From assembly GCA_039720395.1 (NCBI GenBank), contig CM077828.1, forward strand, positions 18,512,264-18,576,263: DNA of 64,000 nt, read 5' to 3'. Under the pieces are notes generated by a model. That model was not told the DNA's origin. It worked only from the letters and a program-made list of their open reading frames with translations, and searched no databases. The stretch comes from Liquidambar formosana. Lineage: Eukaryota; Streptophyta; Magnoliopsida; Saxifragales; Altingiaceae. Of this stretch, positions 34,812-46,315 are shown one piece after another (position 1 is the stretch's first letter; every line of letters starts with the position of its first letter). Position numbers and translations under genes: made by a program.

Positions 34812-35650
34812 ACTTGCCCCAATTATGATTATTTCGTACTGAGAGTAATCATAATTTACTGGAGAATTTTCGGGCTCATTCACCAACATCCAGCTGTCAC
34901 AGACATGTGGTGCCGCTTCGATTTTCGAGATGGTGACATCAGAAGACTGGCGCGCGTGTCTCATCCCATTAATGGGCATTAATGCTAATGAGTGCCCCGG
35001 GTGTTTTGTCTTTGGTCTTTTTTCTCTTCTTTACTTTACTCTCTTGCTCTCTCTCTTCTCTGTCTGATTGCCAGAATCCTCTGCGATTTCTCGTTTTCTC
35101 GCCGGATAATTTACATCTCTGCCGTCATTTCACCGTTCGTTCACAGTGATTCTCCGTTCGTTGCGACTGTTGGGCTGAGGCGAGTCTGCTTTTACTGTTC
35201 TTGGAGCGTTTCTTTGGTCTTGAGAAGTTCTCCGACGGTGGTGTTGTTCAAACTCTCCGGCAACCTTCCTTTTATCGGTGGTGACGGTATGTTTTCTTGT
35301 GATTTGTTTTTATTCCTTTGCTTTCAATCGTAGAAACTGTTTTAGGGAAGAACATATCGAAACTGTAGTTTCCCGCCGTTGAATCTTGAAAACCCCACAT
35401 CGGGGTTGAATTTAGGGCTAGAAACTTATATTGCCTTGACATCAAACCGTACTAAGACATTAGATGGAAGTTATGTTTTACTTAGGATTCCGGACTGGAC
35501 CTGTTAAACTGAGAAAACTGCATATGAACTGGAACATAGTATCAGACCTGGATATTTTCCTTAGGGTAGCCCGTTCTGCCATGTTTTGATCGGGGGTGAT
35601 TCTTTACCTGGGGCACCGTGCTGAGCCTTGTCCAATTTTGACTTTGGCAG

Positions 35651-37407
35651 ATGGCTGCTTTTGTGATAAGAGACCGACCAGACAGATTGACTCAATTCAA
35701 GGCTCAGTACGGGTTTCAAGATGAAAGGTTTAGCTTTCGTTGTGCTGAGGAAGGAGAGTGTTTGTCAAAGGAAGATTCTCAGCACGGTCTTCCAATTCCA
35801 ACTGCTGCTTTTCTTGAGGGAGGTGTTTGCGTCCCGTTCTCACCCTTGCTGGTTTCTTTCTTCATTTCACCAATTTGCTTCCCACCCAGCTCGTGCTAAA
35901 CACATTTAGAATTATTTCTTCTATTGATATTGAACAAAAAGTTAGGCGTTCAAGCTGGGCTGGTAGAGATCTTTCGCCACTACAAGCTCATCCTTAGTAG
36001 TACTCACAACCAGTACTATCTTTCACTTCGTGGCAAAAGAGAGCCATTGGTGACTCATTTGCCGGACTCAAATGCTGGAGTCATTAAAAATTCTATTTTT
36101 GTGTACGGGCCAGTTGATGGGTTTGCTCCTCAACCTGAGGATGCCCCGACCTGCCCACGCGTAGCTGGCAGACCATGTAAGTAGGTTTCAGTTGTGTTTG
36201 TGCGATAGATAAACACTTTTCCATACTCCCGTGCTGAATCTCCGTTTGTTTTTATTTCAGCCAAAACGATCAACCACTTTATTGATGAGCAGGCAAACGC
36301 TGAAATATTGAAAATCATTACTGACTATCGGGTTGATGAGCATTGCCGAGCTCCTCATGTACTTTTAAACTACAAACTCAGATACCATAGTTTCTCCACT
36401 GCCACTATCCCTAAGTACTGGAAGGAAGCTGCTAAAAAGGTTGCTGAGGCTCCAAAAGCAAAGAAAGGTGCTGGGCCTTCAACCAAGAAAGATAAATCTT
36501 TAAAAAGAAAAAACAGGGAACCAACCCCCGAGCCCGAACTAGAAGAAGAAGAAGAAGAAGAAGAGAAGTTCAATCCCAGAGAATCAGTGCTGACTCTGAG
36601 GAGACCGAACTGGTCAAGATGGATCCTCCACTTTTTCTGCCCCTCCTCCAAAAAAGCAAAAGAAGTCAACTTCTGGCAGCCACACTCCCAGCCTGAGGAC
36701 TTAATGGCTAGAGCAAGATCCAAAAGACGTCCAGTCCTGTTCCTCCTCCATCCTCAGGTTCTGGAGCTGACTCCGCGCAGAAATCAACTACTACTCCCAG
36801 CTCGAGGACTGATACCTCTAAAGGCGGAGTTGAACCCTCAACCCGTCAGCAAGGCAGCATTCCCCCGCGCTGGATTCAGCGCAGAAGGGAAAGGGGAAGG
36901 TTTCTTCTGAGGCAGCAAAGAAAACTCCCACCCCCAATGTTCCCGTGCTGAACTTGGTGGGTCTGCCTCTGAAGTAGGAAGGGACATTGCAGTCCAGTTC
37001 CTCCCCAGTTATACTGTAAGGGATGTCTCTAACTTGCCAGAGGTAGTGTCTTCTCACCGTTGGTCTCTGAGATCGGTGGGCTTAAAGCTTCAATCTCAGA
37101 AAAGGTGAAGGCGGCGCGGAAGGAAACTGAGAAAGCGCTGACTGACCAATTGGAACCTGAGCTGGATTCCACCTACCAGCTGGCTTGGGATACTTTGGTT
37201 GAGCTAGCGTCGCCTCAGTTTCCTGACATAGCCAAGATCCCTTTTGTGAGAAAGGTGCTGCTAGAGGAACCCGAGGCTGAAGAAGCTGAAGATGCTGATG
37301 AAGCTGATGAGGCTGGTGAAGCTGATGAGGGTAATGAACCTCGAGCTGAAGATATTGATGCCCCAACCCCAGCACAGGAGCCAGTTTCTATCTCAGATGG
37401 GAACTAA
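35651..37407 (+). pseudogene. Antisense ORF of Tat element, left copy (broken)
   Basis: Frameshifted copy of the gene at 48511-50279. Visible pieces: MAAFVIRDRPDRLTQFKAQY (start), FRHYKLILSSTHNQYYLSLR, a spliceable intron at 36177-36260, KTINHFIDEQANAEILKI, a Lys/Pro/Glu-rich linker, and the acidic tail to 37407. A 5'-UTR intron (35287-35650) ends with GCAG directly before the ATG. At the first coding intron this copy keeps phase (CCA T|CC AAA ACG), whereas the right copy has one extra G, so neither copy is fully intact. Additional single-base deletions break the frame in several places. Confidence 0.75.
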
Positions 37408-38282
37408 ATTTTTTTTTGAATGACCTGGTGTCAATTTGTATATGAACTTCTTTAATATTCTTCTGTGACTTAGCTTGTTGCCCTTTCATGAATATATTGA
37501 TCTTTGAGCAATTGAACTTCTCGTGAATGTTGCGAATGTTTTTCTTTTCCTGAATGCTTGCAATTATTAGCTCGGGCCTGTATAGTGGGGCTGAAGTAAA
37601 CCGTCTTGCAGGTATTTGCTAGCTCGATTGTGTTACTTGATGAACTGAATCTTTGCCCATTTAGGCATATTTTAGTTCGAACCCATTCGTAGGTGAACTG
37701 AATCTTTGCCCGTTCTTAGCCCATTAGGCATGTTTTAGTTCGAACCCATTCTTAGGTGAACTGAATCTTTGCCCATTTTAGGCATGTTTAGTTCGAACCC
37801 ATTCTTAGGTGAACTGAATTATTTAAATAATAGGAACGCAAAAAATCTATGAATAACATTATTGAAAATCTTTGAGTACGATTACATCTAATGATAAAAC
37901 AATCGCAAATTGGAAACGTTTACCGACCTTTGGAGTTCCAAACCAGATTCCAAGTTTTTCAATCTGTAAGAGCCTTTGCCACCTGTACTTATGACTTCAT
38001 AAGGTCCTTCCAAGTTGCCCCCAGCTTACCGTGAGTAGGGTCCTAGTTCCCAGTTTACTTGTCTAAGGACTTCTCCCACCTGAATTCTCTCGACCTTTTT
38101 GGTTGTAGTACTTTTTTAGCTCTTGCTGGTATGATGCCATCTTGATACAGGCCCGCTCTCTCCTTTCTTCTGATAGATCCAGTCTCGTGCAAGTACCTGG
38201 TCGTTCGTGTAGCTTCGAACTGTTCTGCTCTTAGTCCGGGCAGGCCTAGTTCAGTTGGGATTACTGCTTCCATGCCAAAAGC

Positions 38283-38666
38283 AATATTTGGTTGTGGCCC
38301 ACAGCAGGTTTAACCGTCAAAGTCACAACCTGACGCTACCGAACTCGGTTGGGGCAGCTTAGAAGGGGAGGTCGGTGAGTCTCAATCGACCTACTACCAT
38401 TGTAGGGGTCGTTTGGCAGTGTCCAAAAATTAGGCTCCAACTTATTTGGTCTTGTGTTTGCTAAGTCCTTCAAGCCCGATACTGAATAAGAAAAATGCTA
38501 CTCCTATTACTTAACAGTATAATAACCCCGGGGGGGGGGGGGGGGGGGGGCGCGGGTTTGATTCTATCCGTGTTATAAAAAGAAAAAAAGAAAAAAAAAA
38601 TTGTATAACAAATAGAAGGCCAAATTTAATTTTAATGCTTAATGGGTTACGTTAAGCAATGCTATA
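38283..38666. repeat. Host flank, right tandem copy
   Basis: Direct copy of 33782-34164. It ends with CTATA (38662-38666), the 5-bp target duplication of the Tat element, matched at 58940-58944. It contains a poly-G tract and an A-rich run. Confidence 0.9.
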
Positions 38667-39317
38667 TGTACGGGGTATTTTCCGTACGATGGATGCTGGT
38701 TCTTCCGAGCAGAGCTGTGTCCCCACCAATGAACTTGCCTGCACACAGTAAACACACCGTTAAGGGATGACCGGAGTGAGTCCGGTCGTCTCCTCTCCGA
38801 TGCTGAAGTCAGTCGACTGTATATAGCTAAAGGGAGGGTTTTAGACTAGGGTTTTTGTGTACAGCTTACCTTCCTTAGGCTTAGAATTGTTCTATTTATA
38901 TCTGTACCTTTATCTAACCATGGTTTGGTTAGATGGCGGTTTTCCTCTGGTTGAGCTTAACCTGGGTTCTATTGATAACTGTGTGACTAGGGTCAAAGCT
39001 GACCATAGTCAGCTTTGAACCGAAATTAGAATAACTGCCTGCCCGTTTGTTACGCAATAGCTGTTTTACTCACGTGTTTCCTTCATGCAGGGCTTGAATC
39101 TGTTTACCCACTTTAGTTCGTGATCAAAGGAGTTCGAGCTGGCTTAGCTGTCATGGCTGGTCATTCGGATCCTAACCATCAGCTCGGGGAATAATGACTA
39201 ATGGCAGTTTACCGTGCTGATATGCATTGAGTTCGTGATTCTTATTTTGTATGTTGCCGGAACCACCAGTTCGTGACTAAGAAGGGTAAAATGTTCAGCT
39301 CGGGATTTATCCACACA
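38667..39317 (-). repeat. Tat element 3' LTR
   Basis: 651 bp, TG...CA on both strands. Inside, a TATA-box candidate TATAAATAG lies on the - strand (complement of CTATTTATA near 38893). The adjoining internal sequence on - ends ATTGGGGCAAGT (39318-39330), a short polypurine-like tract. One end carries the inverted repeat GTACGG-N8-CCGTAC. Confidence 0.93.
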
Positions 39318-39461
39318 ACTTGCCCCAATTATGATTATTTCGTACTGAGAGTAATCATAATTTACTGGAGAATTTTCGGGCTCATTCACCAACATCCAGC
39401 TGTCACAGACATGTGGTGCCGCTTCGATTTTCGAGATGGTGACATCAGAAGACTGGCGCGC

Positions 39462-40949
39462 TGTTGACACCCCATTTTGTACCTCCTGACATTTGGACCA
39501 CCTTTAAGCCCAATGATGAAGGGTGGTGTCAAATAGAACTATACGAGTGAATCCCGAAGGACCAACGCGATCACAGCTCAAAATCAGCACAAAACCATAG
39601 CCCATGATCATACGTGCATACTTCATGCACGTACGTGCATCTCCCATGCTCGTACGTGCATCACCCAAAAGCGATCACCATAGCCCATGATCATACGTGC
39701 ATCCTTCATGCACGTACGTGCATCTCCCATGCTCGTACGTGCATCACCCAAAATCTGCAAAAATCAGCATTTCCCATATTTTCTCATTTACCTTATAGGG
39801 ACCAAGCTCGATGCCAGCTACCTTGTGGCGGCTAGAAACCCTAGATACCTTGCGATTAAACCCTAAAACTCACCTATAAATACCCTACTTTTCAACCTTG
39901 AAAAGGGACGGAATTTGCCTAAGCCTCCATCTCACTTTCCCTTAGTTTACCCAATCTTCCTCAGCCACCACCCCCGAAAAACCCTAAATCCAGAGCTGTG
40001 ACTACGATAGGTCCAGAAGGAAGAACTCGTGGAGTGATGGCAGCCGCCCAAACCTAAGGGTAACCATTCTCAATCCTTAATTTCGTTCTAGCATGATCAT
40101 TTATGATATTGCATCTGATATATATATCGTGTCATTTAATACTCATAATTAGGACATGTTCAGATCTAATCCGGCACTAATTTATTTGTGCATTTAAGGT
40201 TTGAAACGAATTTCTCATCCATTTCAAATGCGTAGGGCTGCATAAGATCTATCTGTTAACTCCGGCATTTTCTGCATATATTATCTCTCAATATTTAGAT
40301 CTAGGATGCTATTATTGCTTTAAAAGCATGCTTAGATGGTTTCTGTACACGTCCTGATCATTCATAGGGTCACACAAGCATGATAGTTGCATAATAAGCT
40401 TCGATTCGTATTTTTATATCGACTGCATACGTTTTGCATAAGGCATGCACGTACGTGCTTCGTATATGCACGTACGTGCTTCCCAGATGCTTGTACGTGC
40501 ATGACCTATTTTGGACAAATTAATCCTCGTTTTGCAGATTGTGTAAGTATGATTCGGCTCTATCAAATGCTCCTGTTTTCTGTGTATATATTTATTTATA
40601 CTGTTTTATTTTGATTTCTTATCTCTTTCATCATTGTGTGCCATTATTGATTTCAATTGCATAAGTGCTTGAATAGCGGTCAAATTCAATTGAGTCCTTT
40701 CTAATTAAAGCCAATAAATATGTGTGGGGGCCGGATTTTAATCGGGCGTAGATGGGTGCCTAACACCTTCCCATCCGCGTACCTTAGCTCCGAACCTTGA
40801 TTCTTTTGGTAATGACGAGTTGGGCCCTTACTAGGGGTCAATCGGTTCCCGAGGCCAAAATCGGGTGGCGACTCCCTCTCCGCCCTAATCATCCGTGGTT
40901 AGTGGCGTACTCCCGAGCCCGGGCGTGGTGAAAGGACACGGCGCTCACA
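39462..40949 (+). repeat. 5' LTR of the non-autonomous element
   Basis: 1488 bp, TGTTGACACC...GCGCTCACA. Contains six ACGTGC-type palindromic motifs at 39611-39745 and three more at 40446-40503. A CTATAAATACC TATA box at about 39871 and an ATG-poor leader follow. Confidence 0.94.
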
Positions 40950-40950
40950 A

Positions 40951-40968
40951 TGGCGACTCCGCTGGGGA
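40951..40968 (+). other. Primer-binding site, non-autonomous element
   Basis: TGGCGACTCCGCTGGGGA begins one base after the 5' LTR and starts with TGG, complementary to a tRNA CCA end. The cognate tRNA was not identified. Confidence 0.8.
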
Positions 40969-42034
40969 TAGAGAGCTAGATTCCGAAACATTTATTGGCT
41001 TTAATTAATTAGGAAATTTAATTGAATGAGACCGAAATTGCACACACACGCACGATATTTGGCACTTGTTATCCCTCGATGGCAGTCTGATTAGAGACCC
41101 GGGTTCCATTTAGTTCCTATGGGCAACTCGATTCAGCACCATCAACCCACGGCCTGTGCCACTAGCCTGTAATAAGCTAGTGAGTACGCTAACGGGTCGC
41201 TCTTTGAGCACCCTAGCCTGGGTAACCCTTGAAGAAGAAGTACTCCCAATCGACCAACCACACTAGTGTCCCCCGAGACCTTTGCATAGCCTTGCTTGAA
41301 TGTATGTCATATCGCATGTCATGTTGCATCCATACTCATTTGTATAGCGCGGGTATGGGACGAGGCCCACGTTGTACATGAGCTTTCTAGTTTGAGCCCG
41401 AATTGAGGGGAGATTGAGTACTGTTGTAATTGGACCTAGGCCCATTGAAGAAAAAAAAAAAGAAAAGAAAGAAAGAAAAATGATGAACAAAATGGGCCTA
41501 GAATCCAAATGAGGTGTGAGGTGTGCATAATGGGCTCAAACAAAGAAGGTTGATGGACCATGTGGACTTATTAGAAGCTAGGGGCAGACCACTGTGATGA
41601 ATGGACTCAACCCATCTAAAATTGAACATCAAAGTCTAATATCATTCTACCTAAGGCCCGATGAGTGAGAGATAAAATGAAGTGTGATCTTGTAATTGGA
41701 CTAAGCCTATCCAAATGAGAATAATGGAATGGGCTTAGATCCAAAGTGAGCATGTGAGATATGTGTGAACTTGTAACGGGTCAAAGGTAAAATGATATCC
41801 GACTTTGTAATTAGTGTCTACCTATCATGGGTCCTTAGAAGATCTAGTAAAGATGACAAGGCCCATCGATGTGGTTTGACATGGATCAATGATGTTTTAA
41901 TTGGACTTAGGCTAGGATGGAGTCAAAGTTTGGGGACATGTATTTATCATGCTCGATCTTGTTTCAGAGGATTTGGACAACTACACCCCTAAGTTCATTT
42001 GGATTGATTCCCCTACCATTTCCAGAAAACAAGA
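40969..42034 (+). other. Leader of the non-autonomous element
   Basis: Untranslated leader between the primer-binding site and the gag-like frame. Repeated 'GGGCTTAG/GGACTTAGGC' phrases and an A-rich run at 41448-41480 are present. No long frame. Confidence 0.6.
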
Positions 42035-42634
42035 ATGACTGATGCTACACTCATTGAGATGCTTGCTAAGTTAGAGGCAAGAATGAATCAATTAGAGAAG
42101 GTAAGGGAAGACAAAGTTGCATTCGCCGAGGCTTTTGCTAGGATGGAAGCACTTATGATGGAAATAAGAGTAAGTCAACTTAAGGAGGCGAATAAAAAAG
42201 AAAGAGCTGAGTTCTTAACCTCTTGGAAAGGGAAAATCCCAATCCACTTCAATCGTGTATCGACTTCTCCTGGGATGAACCTCAAAAGGTCGTGCAGTGG
42301 TAGTCTTGCCAAGAGTAATAAAAAGATACAACCATGGGCTGGGAGCAACAATAGAAGTGGAGGTAACAAAAAAGCACAAGCAATGAGGAAGTTTGACAAC
42401 CTGGGGATTACACTATCTGAGGCTTTCACCGATTTGTCCATGAAGGGGTATCTAGAAGCTTTAGTACCACGACCATTGCCTAATCCACTACCTCCATTGT
42501 GGAAGCAAAATGAGTACTGCGCCTTTCATCAACGAATTGGACACGAGACAAACAATTGCATGAGGTTGAAGCATGAAATCCAAGATTTGATTGATAGTGG
42601 GACGCTGCCAAAGCCAGAGATCCCTAGCAAGTAG
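42035..42634 (+). CDS. Gag-like fragment of the non-autonomous element
   Basis: A 199-codon frame starting MTDATLIEMLAKLEARMNQL, a predicted N-terminal coiled coil. A basic Asn/Lys linker follows. The last third, FDNLGITLSEAFTDLSMKGY then EYCAFHQRIGHETNNCMRLK and HEIQDLIDSGTLPKPE, matches the C-terminal part of Gag from Ty3/gypsy Tat/Ogre-type elements. CAFHQRIGHETNNC is a zinc-knuckle-like C-X2-H-X4-H-X4-C motif. The central Gag (capsid) domain seems to be missing, so this is a shortened or internally deleted Gag. It may be translated, but its role is unknown. Confidence 0.75.
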   Translation: MTDATLIEMLAKLEARMNQLEKVREDKVAFAEAFARMEALMMEIRVSQLKEANKKERAEFLTSWKGKIPIHFNRVSTSPGMNLKRSCSGSLAKSNKKIQPWAGSNNRSGGNKKAQAMRKFDNLGITLSEAFTDLSMKGYLEALVPRPLPNPLPPLWKQNEYCAFHQRIGHETNNCMRLKHEIQDLIDSGTLPKPEIPSK

Positions 42635-45138
42635 AATATGCAAGCACCTAAGCATAAGGATGGGAAGTTAAGCCTACCTTTGGGACTGTCCGTTGACCTA
42701 TCATTGAGTCTGTCCTTGATTTACTCTTTCGTTGATTGAGTCTTGATTTTCTTTTTGGTCTGTTGAGTCCAATAAGTCATTGGGGTCCTTATGGGTGTGG
42801 TTCTTCTTTGGAATAAAACATTGTCTCATTTATTCAGATGTGTCTCCCAATAATGAAATTTCATGAATGCAAAGCTTTCTTAATCTAGAAGAGATAATTA
42901 ATGAAGATCAATAAAGGAAAGTGAAACCTATTGAAATTCAAGCTATCTTAATTAACTTGCGCATTAATGGAGATCTTAAAAGATACGAATTGGTTCCACT
43001 CAGCCCACACCAGAATAAGGCAACTTTGCAACCTTCCAGCACAAGTCCAAGATATGCATGCCAAAGATGAATTGGGAGATTACACCATTATCCTTTCCAT
43101 TTTGAATAATGGAGATCAAGATGAGAAGAGGCCATCGTTTCAGCTATCCTTTCTAAAAGCAAAAAAAAAAAAAACAAAAAATCCTTTGCTAACCCCTTTG
43201 GGCCTAAATGATTTTTTCTTCTTTTAACACCTTTGTCAAGGATTACCCCCTACACTAGGGGCAGATTTTGGAGAGTGATCTATCTGAAACAAGGGGCAAG
43301 ATGTGTGTGGGAAGAAATGAAAAAAAAAAATGATGAAAAAAAAAAAAAAAGAAAAGAAAAGAAATGGGGAGTAAAAAGAAAAAGGGAAAGGAAGAGAATA
43401 AAAAAAGATGGGAGCGGAATAATAAAAATTCCAAAGAGTGAACATGTAATCCTTGACCAATAGGAACCCTTTGCAAATCATGTTTGAGCCTTAAAAATCC
43501 TTTCTTTCATGAAGCCTAGCGCCTTAAGCCATATTACGGTCCATGAAAGTCCTCTTTGATTGATCAAGGTTGTTCGAATTTCGATGAACTACGCTTTGGC
43601 TTGATCCCTCTCAAGTACGTAGGCAACCTACAAAGGTGCAGCCACATCACTGAAAGGATATGAAAAAGTGCAGTCACATCATTAAGAGGACGTGCGATCA
43701 CACCAGTTGAGGTCCACACCAGGAGCATGAGTAAAGAGGATGATATGTTCAAGAGAATTGATTGTAGCACTCTACATCACCATGCTTATGTAGAAAGAGG
43801 CCCACTAGGACGAAAACCCGAAAGGGCGACCTAGGCAAAAGTTAGGGCGTGAAAAAAAAAAAAAAAAAACAAAAAAAAAAAAAAAAAAGAAGGAAAAGAA
43901 AGAAAGAAAGATCGATTATTTGAACCAGGTGTGCTTCAGTCTTTGATTCAAGGGGCAACCGTCATGTGGGGTCAATCTCATGGAGTACTAAATTTCTTCA
44001 TTAATGCAAAAGTTGACCAAAGATGGTGAGATTTTATGGAAATAACTATCTCATCGTTGATCCTCTTTAATTAACTAAGAAGGAGATAGGGAGCAATAAC
44101 ATGAATGAAGTGGAAATTAAAGGAAGATACAGTTGAAATAAATGAGATTAATGCTTAAGTCGCTTGTTCACTTCATCTGTGCCTCAGTTGAGTTTTCTAG
44201 TCATCTTATCATTCGAGTCTCTTGTTTCCATTTCATGGTTTCTTCACAAACCCTACTAGTGCGATCCTGAAAAACTAAATAGTGGGTATGTGTACATATG
44301 TCATCCACATAGGTATAATTCTACGGATACATATGGGTCTATACTTTGCCTCTCATCCGAAATGGTGTGTATACTTTGGTGCAGGTGTATCCGTCCTCAT
44401 GAACTTTTTGAAGTAAGGTCTATCTCTGTCCTTTCTTCATGAGAATGTCATCGTCGATTCTTGGGCATGGAATGTAAATCTTTAACCCACGAAGATCGGC
44501 TGCAACTCCATTCAGCAGTGCGAAATATTGTCGGCAAGTGTGTTGATGGGAAATATGAAGATGGTACTGATGGAGTGGATAAACATGTGTCCCCAAATTA
44601 AAGACTATCCTTCCTAGGTCGCAACTGATGAACTCACTTCCTTATAGGAACTTGCACACCTGGCATCATCATCATCAATAAGTCCTGGTCCCGAATGATG
44701 TTCCACTCCAGGCTACCTTCATCGAATAAGATATCCTTAGTCTCCTTGTGAGTGAGGCTTATGAGAGGTGGGATGGGATAACGATTAGGGCATGCCTCAA
44801 CATTTATCATATCTGTGGGCTGACTAATCAGTGCAGGTAAGCAAGAGAAAGAGAGAAGAATACTTGGAAGAATGGTATGTGCGGATGTTTACTGGTCGTT
44901 TGAACTTCAGTGGCTAATATTGAAACTCCCAAGTGGATCCTTACTTGCCCTAGGGGCATCTTCTCGAGAATCTTTTTACTCATTGCTCATACATTGATAT
45001 ATGGTATACATCATTTCATGCATTCATTCATGTGTTGTGTCATGTTCACTAGTAAAATTCTAGATTGTCATGTTCCCTCAAGTCGTCGGTCTCGAATAGT
45101 CAAGTGGTCTACGTCGAGTATTCTTGCGTAGACTCCTT
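42635..45138 (+). other. Non-coding interior of the non-autonomous element
   Basis: No recognisable pol domain in any frame. A/G-rich low-complexity runs lie at 43160-43182, 43318-43440 and 43850-43912. The two longest open frames are low-complexity Lys/Phe-rich and not believable genes. Confidence 0.7.
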
Positions 45139-45350
45139 CTAGCAACCCTTTAGGTGAACTCCCCGAGTGTGTTCTACCTCCGAAGACTCCTACCAGCAAC
45201 CCTTTAGGTGAACTCCCCGAGTGTGTTCTACCTCTTATTACTCCTTCCAGCAACCCTTTAGGTGAACTCCCCGAATGTGTTCTACCTCTTATTACTCCTT
45301 CCAGCAACCCTTTAGGTGAACTCCCCGAGTGTGTTCCGCCTCCGAAATCC
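45139..45350 (+). repeat. 54-bp minisatellite, about four units
   Basis: Units built on GCAACCCTTTAGGTGAACTC start at 45142, 45196, 45250 and 45304, a period of exactly 54 bp. Shorter diverged units follow to about 45420. The - strand frame is open only because 54 is divisible by 3. Confidence 0.93.
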
Positions 45351-45435
45351 TTTAGGTAGACGCCCCGAGTGCGTTCTTACCTCCGAAATCCTTTAGGTGA
45401 ACACCCCGAGCGTGTTCTCTCTAAGGTATCCCCTC

Positions 45436-46040
45436 CTCCGATGCTGTTTAGGGAAACACCCCGAGCGTGTTCTCTCTAAGGTATCCCCTCCTCCGATGCT
45501 GTTTAGGGATAAACCCCGAGCGTGCTCTCCCTAAGGTATCCCCTCCTCCGATGCTGTTTAGGGAAACACCCCGAGCGTGTTCTCCCTAAGGTATCCCCTA
45601 CTCCGATGCTGTTTAGGGAAACACCCCGAGCGTGTTCTCCCTAAGGTATCTCCTACTCCGATGCTGTTTAGGGAAACACCCCGAGCGTGTTCTCCCTAAG
45701 GTATCCCCTACTCCGATGCTGTTTAGGGAAACACCCCGAGCGTGCTCTCCCTAAGGTATCTCCTACTCCGATGCTGTTTAGGGAAACACCCCGAGCGTGC
45801 TCTCCCTAAGGTATCTCCTACTCCGATGCTGTTTAGGGAAACACCCCGAGCGTGCTCTCCCTAAGGTATCCCCTCCTCCGATGCTGTTTAGGGAAACACC
45901 CCGAGCGTGTTCTCCCTAAGGTATCTCCTACTCCGATGCTGTTTAGGGAAACACCCCGAGCGTGTTCTCTCTAAGGTATCCCCTCCTCCGATGCTGTTTA
46001 GGTATCCCATACTCCGGTGCTGTGTGTTCTTTCCTAAGGT
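45436..46040 (+). repeat. 55-bp minisatellite, eleven units
   Basis: Units of CTCCGATGCTGTTTAGGG...CCTAAGGTATCCC start at 45436, 45491, 45546, 45601, 45656 and onward with a 55-bp period, eleven in all. The last is truncated. Variation is mainly C/T in GTGTTCTC/GTGCTCTC and CCCCT/TCCTA. Confidence 0.95.
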
Positions 46041-46315
46041 ATCCCCTCCCATGTTGCTTTTCGAAACCCTCCATTTGCCTTGGAGGAGGACCCATTTTTA
46101 CATATGAACTACGGTAGGTCTGATCTCTAGAAAGAGTACGTAGGAAGTTAGGCAAAACCTAATCCGACCACGTTCATGCATTCTCACTCATTCATGCATT
46201 TGCATTCATTGCATGTTCACTCTTGGCTCTGGAAAGTCAGTCGGTTCAAAATGGTTTGTCTTCTGGTCTTCCGATTCCAATCACTTCGTGAATGAAACCG
46301 AAAGAAGGGGCAAAC

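Larger units (their letters stand above)
33782..38282. repeat. Left copy of a tandem 4.5-kb block
   Basis: The block is host flank (33782-34164), Tat LTR (34165-34811), antisense gene and the very 3' end of pol. It repeats from 38283 onward up to 51240 once the nested element is removed. Both copies begin AATATTTGGTTGTGGCCC. The junction at 38282/38283 joins pol sequence to host flank. Relative to the right copy, the left one has many 1-12 bp deletions that thicken towards 38000. The right copy has no 9-kb continuation here. It is either a real tandem duplication or an assembly duplication. Confidence 0.93.

Noticed and set aside
34692..34982. ORFs on both strands over the LTR/internal junction (also at 39198-39470)
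   Set aside because: They lie across the Tat LTR end, repeat because the block is duplicated, and show no protein-family features.
34992..35333. 113-codon ORF upstream of the antisense gene
   Set aside because: Hydrophobic, CT-rich translation of what looks like the 5' UTR. It crosses the intron donor at 35287 and is not conserved in the right copy.
39614..40614. ORFs rich in HARTC-like peptides in the LTR, repeated at 46468-47468
   Set aside because: They translate the palindromic ACGTGCAT repeats. The identical copies are just the two LTRs.
43233..43481. Lys/Glu-rich (+) and Phe/Ser-rich (-) ORFs
   Set aside because: They come from an A/G low-complexity run in the non-autonomous element.
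45068..45307. - strand ORF with four 18-residue repeats
   Set aside because: The frame stays open only because the 54-bp repeat is a multiple of three. There is no start context or family match.
45139..46040. Regular repeats resembling a CRISPR array
   Set aside because: The units are contiguous 54/55-bp minisatellites with no unique spacers, inside a plant LTR retrotransposon.
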